Shown: one piece after another, positions 43,287 through 52,153 of the stretch
How positions within the stretch are numbered: the first letter of the stretch is position 1
Layout of the letters: each line of letters opens with the position of its first letter
Assembly (NCBI GenBank): GCA_014360195.1
Contig: JACIXY010000001.1
Location: 62,001 to 126,000 of the forward strand
DNA from: Bacillota bacterium
GTDB lineage: Bacteria; Bacillota; SHA-98; UBA4971
Direction of reading: 5' to 3'
DNA: 64,000 bases
The notes under the pieces: generated by a model
Databases searched by the model: none
What the model saw: only the letters and a program-made list of their open reading frames with translations
Told to the model about the DNA's origin: nothing
Translations under genes and position numbers: made by a program

Positions 43287-44492
43287 ATGGCAGACCTATC
43301 TATCGAGTTCTGTGGAGTGAAGTTTCCAAACCCGTTCACGCTCGCAGCGGCGCCGCCCACAGATAGTGCGGAGATGGTCGCGAGGGCGTTCGAGGCCGGC
43401 TGGGGAGGGGCGATCCTCAAGACGACCTCAGTCGAAACCGAGGTCGTCGAGCTCGTCTACCCCATGATGGCGGGGCTCGACTACGAGGACAAGAAGCTCG
43501 TGGGCCTCGAGAACATCGACCTCATCTCCGAGCGTCACATCGACGAGGTTGAGAAGGATGTGAAGGCCCTCAAGAAAGAGTACCCTGACAGAGTGGTCGG
43601 CGCCAGCATCATGGGGGCAAAGAAAGAGGATTGGCAGGAGCTTGTGCGCAGGCTCGAGGCGGCCGGCGTGGACCTCATTGAATGCAGCTTCTCGTGCCCG
43701 CATGGTATGCCCGAGCGGGGCATGGGCTCCACCATCGGCCAGGACCCCGAGCTCACGGAGCGCACCGCACGCTGGGTCAAGGAGGCCGCAAAGCGCGTCC
43801 CGGTCATCATCAAGTTGACCCCGCAGATAGCCGACATCACCGCCGCGGCGCGTGCTGTCAAGAGGTCGGGGGCGGACGGCGTATGCGCCATCAACACACT
43901 GAAGAGCCTCATCGGCATCGACCTCGACACGTTCGTGCCGTACCCGAACGTGGGTGGATACTCCACGTTCGGCGGGTATTCCGGCCCTGCGATCAAACCT
44001 GTGGCCCTCCGGTGCGTGGCTGAGATCGCGAAAGCAGTCGACATCCCCATCGCGGCGGTCGGCGGCATCAGCACATGGAGGGACGCTGTGGAGTTCCTCC
44101 TGGTAGGTGCCACCAACATCCAGCTCTGCACGGCGGTGATGCGCCATGGGTTCAGGATCATCGAGGACCTCATCGACGGCCTCGACGTCTACCTCGAGGA
44201 GAAGGGCATGAGCTCCGTCCGGGAGCTTGTCGGCAAATCCCTTCCATACATCGTGGAACACTCGCAGCTCTCGCGCAAGCACAAGGTCGTCGCCACGATC
44301 AACCACGAGACATGCGTCAAGGACGACCTCTGCTACATCGCCTGCAGGGACGGCGGGCACCAGGCCATCGAGCTCGACTCAAACCGCCTGCCCAAGGTGG
44401 ACGAGAACAAGTGCAAAGGCTGCGGCATGTGCGCCACGGTCTGCCCGGTCTACGAGTGCATACAGCTTAAGCCGAAGGTGGGAGCGATGTGA
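43287..44492 (+). CDS. preA: PreA dihydropyrimidine dehydrogenase subunit
   Basis: A 401-residue protein with an FMN-binding TIM barrel of the dihydroorotate dehydrogenase family (FPNPFTLAAAPPTD, GGAILKTTS, ECSFSCPHGMPERGMG, IIKLTPQ, and the FMN phosphate region AVGGISTWRDA). The catalytic Cys sits in SCPHG. The C-terminal ferredoxin domain has CYIAC in DDLCYIACRDGG and CKGCGMCATVCPVYEC. It reduces pyrimidines with electrons from PreT. ATG 43287 follows AGGAGGGA. Its stop overlaps the next FAD subunit start. Confidence 0.9.
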   Translation: MADLSIEFCGVKFPNPFTLAAAPPTDSAEMVARAFEAGWGGAILKTTSVETEVVELVYPMMAGLDYEDKKLVGLENIDLISERHIDEVEKDVKALKKEYPDRVVGASIMGAKKEDWQELVRRLEAAGVDLIECSFSCPHGMPERGMGSTIGQDPELTERTARWVKEAAKRVPVIIKLTPQIADITAAARAVKRSGADGVCAINTLKSLIGIDLDTFVPYPNVGGYSTFGGYSGPAIKPVALRCVAEIAKAVDIPIAAVGGISTWRDAVEFLLVGATNIQLCTAVMRHGFRIIEDLIDGLDVYLEEKGMSSVRELVGKSLPYIVEHSQLSRKHKVVATINHETCVKDDLCYIACRDGGHQAIELDSNRLPKVDENKCKGCGMCATVCPVYECIQLKPKVGAM

Positions 44493-45391
44493 GGCCATTT
44501 AGCGTCACGGTCCCTGAAAGCGTGGATGAGGCTGTCGAGGCCCTCGCGAGGTGGGGGTCCGAGGCGCGCGTCATAGCCGGGGGGACGGACCTTCTTGTTG
44601 AGCTCAAGGAGGACAGGCGTTCCCCGGCGGTCCTGGTGGACATTAGCCGGCTCGACGGGCTTCGCGAGATACGGGTCGAAGAGAGGGCCGGGGCACGTGG
44701 CGAGGACGAAGCCGAGAGCGTGGGCGAAGGCGACGTGGTGTGGGTGGGGGCGCTCGCCACCCACGCCGAGGTCGCATCGTCTCCCCTTGTGAGGGCGGCT
44801 GCCCCGCTGCTCGCGGACGCCTGCGCTCATGTAGGCTCACCCCAGATAAGGGGGAGAGGGACCATCGGCGGGAACATGTGTACCGCCTCGCCGGCAGGCG
44901 ATGTCATACCCGCGCTTTTCGCTCTGGAGGCGTCGGTCGATGTCGCAGGCCCCCGAGGCGTGCGAAGCCTCGGCGTGGAGTCGTTCTTCGTGGGGCCCAA
45001 GAAGTCGGCCCTCGCCCCCGACGAGATCGTCCTTGGGGTGAGGTTCCGGGCGCTCGGGCCGGAGCACGTCTCGTTCTTCCGCAAATTGGGCCAGAGGAAG
45101 TCGCTGACCATATCCGTCGTGAGTGTGGCGTTCGCCGCACGGCGCCTAGGTCCCGACACGTTCGAGGACGCGCGCGTCGCCTTCGGAGCCGTGGCGCCCA
45201 CGGTCGTAAGGGCCCGCACGGTGGAGAAGGCGCTCGGCGGCAAGAGGCTGGACGCGGCGACCGCGAGATACATCTCGCGCCTTGCGTTCCGCGACGTGAT
45301 GCCCATAACCGACATCAGGGGATCGCAGGCGTACCGTCAGGAGATGGCGTGTAACCTCCTGTACGAGGGTCTGCTGGGCCTGCTTTCGTAG
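44489..45391 (+). CDS. FAD-binding subunit of a molybdenum hydroxylase (set 1)
   Basis: A 300-residue CoxM/XdhB-type flavoprotein. FAD motifs are RVIAGGTDLLVELK and RGRGTIGGNMCTASPAGD; the C-terminal domain (SFFRKLGQRKSLTISVVSVA) matches CO dehydrogenase flavoprotein C-terminal regions. It takes electrons from the two [2Fe-2S] clusters and passes them to NAD or another acceptor. It pairs best with the large subunit at 45833. GTG 44489 overlaps the preA stop. Confidence 0.88.
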   Translation: MRPFSVTVPESVDEAVEALARWGSEARVIAGGTDLLVELKEDRRSPAVLVDISRLDGLREIRVEERAGARGEDEAESVGEGDVVWVGALATHAEVASSPLVRAAAPLLADACAHVGSPQIRGRGTIGGNMCTASPAGDVIPALFALEASVDVAGPRGVRSLGVESFFVGPKKSALAPDEIVLGVRFRALGPEHVSFFRKLGQRKSLTISVVSVAFAARRLGPDTFEDARVAFGAVAPTVVRARTVEKALGGKRLDAATARYISRLAFRDVMPITDIRGSQAYRQEMACNLLYEGLLGLLS

Positions 45392-45397
45392 AGCGCC

Positions 45398-45590
45398 GAG
45401 TGAGGCGGCAGAAGCGCTCCCGACTTTTGGGAGGGGTTGCCGGTGATTGCACGAGGGGTGTCAAAATCCGGCCACTCGCCCGACGGGCCGGATTTTGTCA
45501 AGGTGCCCCGCTTGGGGCGCCGTCCCCGAGTGCAACACCGGCAACCCGCCAACTATTGGCAAAGGAACAAGGGCTAACGCGCCTTCACTT
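45398..45590 (+). repeat. Dispersed structured repeat, copy 3 (long form)
   Basis: The best-preserved copy, 193 bp. GGGTTGCCGGTG (45434-45445) pairs with CACCGGCAACCC (45536-45547), TTGCAC (45447-45452) with GTGCAA (45530-45535), then a GA/GA internal loop and GGGG/CCCC. Hairpins AAAATCCGGCC/GGCCGGATTTT (45463-45473 and 45486-45496) and GGTGCCCC/GGGGCGCC follow. Outer ends GAGTGAGGCG and CGCCTTCACTT also pair. Confidence 0.88.
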
Positions 45591-45608
45591 AGAGGAGGTC
45601 TACAGACG

Positions 45609-45836
45609 ATGAAAGTTAACGTCGTCTTGTTCGGAACCATGCGGAAGTATGCGAAAGAAGACAAGTTCCAGATGGAGTTCGAGGAAGGCGCGAAGCTTTC
45701 CGACCTCCTGGACCGCCTCAAGATAGAAGACAGGGTGTATATCATCGTGCTCGTGAACGGCCGGCGCGCGGACGAGGACACTGTGCTCACCGATGGTGCA
45801 AACGTGCACATTCTGACCCCTGTCGGGGGCGGGTGA
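45609..45836 (+). CDS. MoaD/ThiS-like sulfur carrier protein
   Basis: A 75-residue ubiquitin-fold protein (VNVVLFGTMRKYA, SDLLDRL, VLVNGRRADEDTVLTDG) ending in the diglycine tail PVGGG, which is adenylated and thiocarboxylated for sulfur transfer to molybdopterin or a related cofactor. The MoeB-like partner lies at 61916. The placement directly before the molybdenum hydroxylase large subunit suggests a dedicated role in Mo/W cofactor supply. ATG 45609 follows AGAGGAGG, just after repeat copy 3. The stop overlaps the next gene. Confidence 0.88.
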   Translation: MKVNVVLFGTMRKYAKEDKFQMEFEEGAKLSDLLDRLKIEDRVYIIVLVNGRRADEDTVLTDGANVHILTPVGGG

Positions 45837-48226
45837 GCCTGGAGGACGCGACGCGCATCCGCGGAGAGGGACGTGGGAGAGGGACGTGCGTGCATGGAGA
45901 GGAGGGAACGCCTGTGGATGAGCCCAGGTGGGTAGGTGCCCGGGTTTGCCGCATCGATGCGGTGGACAAGGTCACCGGCAGGCTCAAGTTCATGTCTGAC
46001 CTTTCGTTTCCGGGTATGCTCTGGGGCGCGGTCCTACGGAGCGCGCATCCGCATGCCCTGATCAAGAAGATAGACACCTCGAAGGCCGAGGCCATAGACG
46101 GCGTGGTTGCCGTGCTGACCCACAAGGATGTGCCCGGCCTCAACGGCTTCGGCATCGTCATCCCCGACCAGCCCGTCCTCTGCTTCGATAAGGTACGCTA
46201 TATGGGCGATGCGGTCGCGTTGGTGGCGGCGACCTCGAAGGAGAAGGCGAGCGAGGCTCTGAGGGCGATCGAGGTCGAGTACGAGCCTCTTCCGGTGGTG
46301 GATGACCCCGAGGAGGCGATGCTGGAGTCATCACCGAGGGTGCACGCCGACGGGAACATCCACCATCGCATCAAGGTGGAGAGGGGCGATGTGGAGGCGG
46401 CGTTCCGGGAGGCCGCGGTCGTGGTGGAGAACACCTATTACACGCCCAGGCAAATGCATGCTTTCATGGAAACAGAAAGCGGCGTCGCCACGATAGACGA
46501 GGACGGCAACATAACCGTATGGTGCGGGAGCCAGCATCCTTTCAGGGATCAGCTTCAGATAGCGCGTGCCCTCGGCATGAACCCCAGGAAGATCCAGGTC
46601 GTATCCACACCTACCGGCGGCGCCTTCGGAGGCAAGGACGAGATAACCATCCAGATATACCTCGCGCTCCTCGCGCTTCGCACCGGCCGTCCAGTAAAGA
46701 TCGTGCTTTCGCGGGAGGAATCGGTGGTCGCCGGGATGAAGCGCCATCCGATGAAGATCCGCATGAAGACCGCGGCGGCGGCCGACGGCACGCTTCTCGC
46801 CAACGAGGTGCGCGTGGTCGCTGACACGGGGGCGTACGCGTCCCTCGGGGGACCTGTCGTGAACCTCGCCATCGAGCATTCGTGCGGACCCTATCGCATG
46901 CCCAACGTGAGGCTCGAGGGGTTCTGCGTGTACACGAATAACGGCCTGGCCGGGGCGTTCCGTGGCTTCGGCGCGAACCAGGTGATATTCGCGCTGGAAA
47001 CGCAGATAGACATGATCGCCGAGCGCCTTGGCATGGACAGGCTTGAGTTCCGCCGCAAGAACGCCCTCCGGCAGGGAGATGTGGCGGCCCTCGGCCACAC
47101 GATGACGGCTTCCGTGGGGGCCGTGGCCACGCTTGACGCGGCGTCGAGATGCGAGATATGGGTGCGGCGGGAGGAGCTGAAGGCCAGGCCTTCAGCGCCC
47201 CACAAGAAACGGGGCGTCGGGATCGCAACAGAGCTTCACGGGTGCGGGCTCGGCGTGGGGCTGCCGGACTACGGGGCGGCCACCATCGAGCTTCTCCCGG
47301 ATGGACGGTTTGCCGTGGGAGTTAGCTGTCCCGAGATCGGCCAGGGCAACACCACGGCGTTCGCGCAGATGGCCGCGGACAGCCTTGGCTGCTCTGTTGA
47401 GGATATCGTGATGGTATCGGGGGACTCCAGGTACACCTTGGACTCCGGAACGTCCACGGCATCGCGGTCGGTGTACACCGGCGGAAACGCCATCCGGTGC
47501 GCGGCGGCGAGGATGCGCGAGGCCATTGCCGACTTGGCCGCAGAGGCGCTCGGCGCGGCGCGCGAGGAGATAGCTTTCGGGTGCGGGAACGTGACGGTGC
47601 GGTCCTGTCCGGCGGGCGAGGCCACACGTTCGGCGAGGCGGCTTTCGTTCCGCGAGATCGCATGCATCGCCGAGAGCAAGGGCAGGAAGCTGAAGGCCGA
47701 GGGCGACTTCATCTGGCCCGTGGCCGACAGGGGTGTTGAAGGGTATTTCGGCCTGCCGCATCTGATATACTCCTACATCACCCAGGTCGCTCTCGTGGAG
47801 GTGAACACCCTCACCGGCGAGGTGGAGGTCCTCCGGGTTGTGTCCATTCCTGACCCGGGCAAAGCTATAAACCCCGTGGGAATCGAGGCGCAGTCGGAGG
47901 GCGGCGTGGTCATGGGAATGGGATACGCCCTGATGGAGGACACCGTCATCGAACAGGGGATCACGAAAACGCCGAACTTCTCCACATACATAATCCCGAC
48001 TTCCATGGACGCTCCCGAGATAGAGACGATGATCGTGGAGGAGCTCGAGCCATCCGGGCCCTTCGGAGCCAAGGGAATCGGCGAGGCGGTGTGCGTGCCC
48101 ATCACTCCCGCTATCACCAATGCCATCCACGATGCGACCGGGATCTGGATAACGCACATCCCGGCCACGGCGGAGAGGGTGTACATGGCCCTCAGGAAGC
48201 AGGCGGGGGAGCCCGCGGGCGCGTAA
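45833..48226 (+). CDS. Molybdenum hydroxylase large subunit (set 1)
   Basis: A 797-residue Mo-binding subunit of the xanthine dehydrogenase family. Cofactor regions include GGAFGGKDEITIQ, AGAFRGFGANQ, GQGNTTAFAQMAADSLG and the C-terminal GAKGIGEAVCVPITPAI with the active-site Glu. It hydroxylates a purine or other N-heterocycle at a carbon next to nitrogen. It lies with the FAD subunit (44489) and the 2Fe-2S subunit (37453). GTG 45833 overlaps the MoaD stop; a later GTG near 45914 would shorten the N-terminus. Confidence 0.9.
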   Translation: MSLEDATRIRGEGRGRGTCVHGEEGTPVDEPRWVGARVCRIDAVDKVTGRLKFMSDLSFPGMLWGAVLRSAHPHALIKKIDTSKAEAIDGVVAVLTHKDVPGLNGFGIVIPDQPVLCFDKVRYMGDAVALVAATSKEKASEALRAIEVEYEPLPVVDDPEEAMLESSPRVHADGNIHHRIKVERGDVEAAFREAAVVVENTYYTPRQMHAFMETESGVATIDEDGNITVWCGSQHPFRDQLQIARALGMNPRKIQVVSTPTGGAFGGKDEITIQIYLALLALRTGRPVKIVLSREESVVAGMKRHPMKIRMKTAAAADGTLLANEVRVVADTGAYASLGGPVVNLAIEHSCGPYRMPNVRLEGFCVYTNNGLAGAFRGFGANQVIFALETQIDMIAERLGMDRLEFRRKNALRQGDVAALGHTMTASVGAVATLDAASRCEIWVRREELKARPSAPHKKRGVGIATELHGCGLGVGLPDYGAATIELLPDGRFAVGVSCPEIGQGNTTAFAQMAADSLGCSVEDIVMVSGDSRYTLDSGTSTASRSVYTGGNAIRCAAARMREAIADLAAEALGAAREEIAFGCGNVTVRSCPAGEATRSARRLSFREIACIAESKGRKLKAEGDFIWPVADRGVEGYFGLPHLIYSYITQVALVEVNTLTGEVEVLRVVSIPDPGKAINPVGIEAQSEGGVVMGMGYALMEDTVIEQGITKTPNFSTYIIPTSMDAPEIETMIVEELEPSGPFGAKGIGEAVCVPITPAITNAIHDATGIWITHIPATAERVYMALRKQAGEPAGA

Positions 48227-48284
48227 GGGATCGAATGGGATTAGTTAGGGGCGCGGAGGGAGCGGGGAAGGAGGCTTAAGGCAG

Positions 48285-50654
48285 GTGGAGACTGCGAGAG
48301 ATAAGGCTGTGAAGGACGGCCCGCAGGATGAGTTCAGCATAGTGCGCCACCGGGCGAAGCGGGTGGACGCGGTCGAGAAGGTGACGGGCAGGGCGAAGTT
48401 CGGGGCGGACCTGTACTTCGATGGGATGCTCCACGCACGCATGCTGCGGGCGAGGTTCCCGCACGCGAGGATCATCCGCATCGACGCAAGCGAAGCCCGG
48501 AAGGTCCCCGGGGTGGTCGCAGTCATCACTCACGAAGACATCCCCGGCGCCAGGACCTTCGGGCCGGTGAAGCGGGACATGCCTGTGTTTGCCTTCGACA
48601 AAACGCGTTACCTGGGCGACGGTGTGGCAATGGTCGTGGCGACTACGCTTGATGCGGCCGAGCAGGCTCTTGAGCTTGTGCGGGTGGAATACGACGAGCT
48701 TCCGGCCGTGTTCTCGCCCGAGGAAGCCCTCGCGGAGGGCGCGCCGGTCCTGCACGACCATGCCCCCGGTAACATCGTGAACCATCACAAGGTCCGAAAG
48801 GGCGACGTGGACGCGGGCTTTGCGGCGTCCGACGTGGTGATCGAGCGCGAGTACCGCACCCAGTTCGTCGAGCACGCCTACATCGAGCCCGAGGCTGCGG
48901 TGGCGGTGCCGAACCCGGGCGAGGGGTCCGTCACGGTGTACGGGTCCATACAGAACCCGTTCACCGCGAGGCGCGTGGTGGCGGAGGTCCTCGGGGTCAG
49001 CCTGAACAAGGTCCGCATAGTTCAGTGCGCAATGGGCGGGTCCTTCGGGGGCAAGGACGACATCATGTCCTGCATGTGCGCGCGGGTGGCGCTGGCGGCC
49101 CTGAAGACCGGACGGCCGGTGAAGATGGTGAACACCCGCGAGGAGTCCATCGTCGAGGGGTACAAGCGGCATCCCTACGTGCTCAAGTATAAGGTTGGCG
49201 CCACAAGAGACGGCAAGCTCCAGGCCATGGAGATACGCATCCTCGCTGATGGCGGGGCCTACGCCTCGATGACGCCGTTTGTGACATGGCGCTCGGTGGT
49301 GCAGGCGACGGGGCCCTACGAGGTCCCCAACGTGAAGACCGACGTATACGGGGTATACACGAACAACACTTACGCGGGCGCCATGAGGGGGTTCGGAAGC
49401 CCGCAGATCATCTTCGCCCACGAGTCCCTGATGGACGAGCTTGCCGCTGAGCTTGGCATGGACCCGCTGGACCTTCGCCTGAAGAACGGCTTTCGGTCGG
49501 GGTCCACCACCGCCACCGGTCAGGTGCTGGACGACCACGCGGTGAGCCTCGTGGAGGTCATGCAGAAGGCGGCGGACGCCATCGGGTACCGGGAGAAGAG
49601 AAAAGCTTACGCTGAAGCGGCGCGGCGGGCAGGGACGAAGAAGGTCCGCGGCGTCGGGCTTGCTGCAAGCTATCGCGGCGTCAGCCTGGGCGGGGAGGGA
49701 GTCGACGCCACCGGCGCCATCGTCTCGGTGCAGCAGGACGGAAGCGTCTACGTCTATGCCGGCCTTGCCGAGAACGGCCAGGGCCTACGCACGATCTTCA
49801 GCCAGATAGCCGCGGAGGAACTCGGGTGTAACCTCGAAGATGTCGTGTTCATGGACACCGATACCTCGCTCATCCCCGACGGTGGCCCGACGGTGGCGTC
49901 GCGCAGCACCACCATGGGCGGGAACGCCGTGCGTGAGGCCGCCCGGAAGGTCCGCGAGACGCTCCTGGCGGTGGCCGGGGAGATGCTCGGGACGTCTTGC
50001 GAGGCGCTGAAGGCTTCAGGCGGCAGGATATTCGTGGCCGGCGACCCGGGGCGAAGCTTGAGCTTCGGCGAGGTTGCGCGGGCCGCTTACAACCGTGGCG
50101 AGCTTATGGCCGCCTTCGGATGGTACAAGGGCCCGAGGGTCTGGTGGGACGAGGAGCACGGCCAGGGGAGGGCCTACTTTACGTATGTGTACGGGTGCCA
50201 GGCGGCCGAGGTGGAAGTGGACACCGAGACGGGCAAGGTCAGGGTACTGAAGGTGGCTGCCGCGCACGACGTGGGTCGAGCCATCAACCCCGCGACGGTG
50301 GAGGGGCAGATGTACGGCGGTGTGGCCATGGGAATGGGGTACGGCCTCCTGGAGGAGGTCGAGATGGCGAGGGGCGTCACGAGGACCCAGAACTTCGACG
50401 AGTACCTGATTGCCACGTCCATGGACGTGCCCGAAGTGATCCCGATCGTGGTCGAGAACCCCGATCCGTACGGCCCATACGGCGCCAAGACCATCGGCGA
50501 GCCCACGTGCGAGCTTCTCGCGCCGGCCATCGCGAACGCTGTGTGTCACGCGACCGGCAGGAGGATCCGCGAGCTTCCGCTGGACCTCGAGAAAGTGCTG
50601 CTCGGGCGGTCACTCAAGGCCGCGCGCGGCAAGAGAGGAAGTGAGCAGGCATGA
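48285..50654 (+). CDS. Molybdenum hydroxylase large subunit (set 2)
   Basis: A 789-residue paralog of the previous large subunit. Cofactor regions MGGSFGGKDDIMSC, AGAMRGFGSPQ, GLAENGQGLRTIF and KTIGEPTCELLAPAI are intact. Differences from set 1 around the substrate pocket suggest another substrate. GTG 48285 has AAGGAGG about 11 bases upstream. Its stop overlaps the FAD subunit, and with the next two genes it forms a complete three-subunit enzyme in the order large, FAD, 2Fe-2S. Confidence 0.9.
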   Translation: METARDKAVKDGPQDEFSIVRHRAKRVDAVEKVTGRAKFGADLYFDGMLHARMLRARFPHARIIRIDASEARKVPGVVAVITHEDIPGARTFGPVKRDMPVFAFDKTRYLGDGVAMVVATTLDAAEQALELVRVEYDELPAVFSPEEALAEGAPVLHDHAPGNIVNHHKVRKGDVDAGFAASDVVIEREYRTQFVEHAYIEPEAAVAVPNPGEGSVTVYGSIQNPFTARRVVAEVLGVSLNKVRIVQCAMGGSFGGKDDIMSCMCARVALAALKTGRPVKMVNTREESIVEGYKRHPYVLKYKVGATRDGKLQAMEIRILADGGAYASMTPFVTWRSVVQATGPYEVPNVKTDVYGVYTNNTYAGAMRGFGSPQIIFAHESLMDELAAELGMDPLDLRLKNGFRSGSTTATGQVLDDHAVSLVEVMQKAADAIGYREKRKAYAEAARRAGTKKVRGVGLAASYRGVSLGGEGVDATGAIVSVQQDGSVYVYAGLAENGQGLRTIFSQIAAEELGCNLEDVVFMDTDTSLIPDGGPTVASRSTTMGGNAVREAARKVRETLLAVAGEMLGTSCEALKASGGRIFVAGDPGRSLSFGEVARAAYNRGELMAAFGWYKGPRVWWDEEHGQGRAYFTYVYGCQAAEVEVDTETGKVRVLKVAAAHDVGRAINPATVEGQMYGGVAMGMGYGLLEEVEMARGVTRTQNFDEYLIATSMDVPEVIPIVVENPDPYGPYGAKTIGEPTCELLAPAIANAVCHATGRRIRELPLDLEKVLLGRSLKAARGKRGSEQA

Positions 50655-51538
50655 GCCCTCGAAAACTCGGGTACGTGGTGCCGGAGACCTTGAGGGAGGC
50701 TAGCGAGTTCCTGCGGGAGCACGCCGAGCACGCCAGGGTCATCGCCGGAGGCACAGACGTCCTGGTGCAACTGAGACGGCGCCCCGAGCGCGGCAGGACG
50801 GATGGCCTGCGGTGGCTTGTGGACATCTCGCGGATCCGGGGGCTTGCGGGCGTGTCCAGCGCGAGCGGCACCATCAGGATTGGGGCGCTCACGACGCATG
50901 AGGAGATCGCCCGGAACCCTATCATCAGGAAGGGCGCGCCGCTTCTCGCGGAGGCGTGCGCGAGCGTGGGTTCGCCGCAGATCCGCGCGCGGGGCACCAT
51001 CGGCGGGAACATCATGAACGCCTCGCCGGCTGCGGACACCATCCCGGCGCTCGTAGCTCTTTCGGCGAGGGTGCGGCTTTCCGACCTCGGCGGCACACGG
51101 GACATCCTCATCACCGACATATTCGAGGGGCCATACAGGAACTTGGCGCAGCCAGGGGAGATCCTCGTGGAGGTCTATTTCGACGTGCTCCCTCCGACGT
51201 GCCGGTCCGCCTTCGTAAAACTGGGGAGGAGGGAGGCGCTCGCCATCGCGCGGCTGAGCTGCGCCGTGGTTATAGAGCGCGACGGCGCCGGCCGCGTGGT
51301 GCGGGCGGCGATCGCCCCAGGGGCGTGCCTGCCCATGCCTGCCCGGGTGTCCTCAGCCGAGGAAATCCTTGTGGGCAAGGTTCCTGACGAGGCCACTATC
51401 GATGCGGCGGCGCGCGAAGTGGCGGAGGAGATGGTGAGAAGGACGGGCGTGCGCTGGTCCACGGACTACAAGAAGCCCGCTCTGGAGGCCATTGCCAGGC
51501 GCGCCATCTGGAGGGCTCTGGGGGTGAACGTGGAGTGA
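50651..51538 (+). CDS. FAD-binding subunit of a molybdenum hydroxylase (set 2)
   Basis: A 295-residue CoxM-type flavoprotein with ARVIAGGTDVLVQLR and RARGTIGGNIMNASPAAD as FAD sites and a C-terminal domain starting near FVKLGRREALAIARLS. It overlaps the large subunit (ATGA) and the iron-sulfur subunit (GTGA), so all three are translationally coupled. Confidence 0.9.
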   Translation: MSPRKLGYVVPETLREASEFLREHAEHARVIAGGTDVLVQLRRRPERGRTDGLRWLVDISRIRGLAGVSSASGTIRIGALTTHEEIARNPIIRKGAPLLAEACASVGSPQIRARGTIGGNIMNASPAADTIPALVALSARVRLSDLGGTRDILITDIFEGPYRNLAQPGEILVEVYFDVLPPTCRSAFVKLGRREALAIARLSCAVVIERDGAGRVVRAAIAPGACLPMPARVSSAEEILVGKVPDEATIDAAAREVAEEMVRRTGVRWSTDYKKPALEAIARRAIWRALGVNVE

Positions 51539-52128
51539 GAGAAGTCGGGCCAGGGGCCAGGACGACGATATCGTTCAAGGTGAACGGAGGGGCGGTCGAG
51601 GTTGAAGTTTCGGCTGAGGACAGGCTCATAGACGTGCTGCGGGAGGGCCTCAGGCTCACCGGCACGAAGGAAGGGTGTGGCATCGGCGAGTGCGGCGCGT
51701 GCACCGTGCTCCTCGACGGAAAGCCCGTGAACTCCTGCCTCGTCCCGGCGCTTCAGGTGGAGGGGCGGGAGGTGGAGACTGTGGAGGGCCTCGCGAAAGA
51801 TGGCCGGCTTCACCCGCTCCAGGAGGCGTTCATCGAGCACACCGCTGTGCAGTGCGGGTTTTGCACGCCGGGCATGCTCATGGCGGCCGCGGCGCTTCTC
51901 CGCGAGAATCCCGATCCCACGAGGGAGGACATCGCCCGCGCCATCTCCGGGAACCTTTGCAGGTGCACGGGGTATCATCAGATCATGTCTGCCATCGAAA
52001 GTGCGGCGCGAAGGATGAGGGCACAGGGTCCGGGGGCGTCCGGAGCCGGAACATCCGAACCGCCCGGCGCACCTGTTGTGTCGGAGGCGTCCCGTCGAGA
52101 GATTCATTCGAGGGATTCAGCAGATTGA
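51535..52128 (+). CDS. 2Fe-2S subunit of a molybdenum hydroxylase (set 2)
   Basis: A 197-residue iron-sulfur subunit. First cluster: CGIGECGACTVLLDGKPVNSC; second: CGFCTPGM and CRCTGY. The last 30 residues are Gly/Ser/Pro-rich and probably unstructured. GTG 51535 overlaps the FAD gene. It completes the set 2 enzyme and is followed 25 bases later by ssnA. Confidence 0.9.
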   Translation: MREVGPGARTTISFKVNGGAVEVEVSAEDRLIDVLREGLRLTGTKEGCGIGECGACTVLLDGKPVNSCLVPALQVEGREVETVEGLAKDGRLHPLQEAFIEHTAVQCGFCTPGMLMAAAALLRENPDPTREDIARAISGNLCRCTGYHQIMSAIESAARRMRAQGPGASGAGTSEPPGAPVVSEASRREIHSRDSAD

Positions 52129-52153
52129 ATGCACTGGAAGGGGGCAGAGTGCA

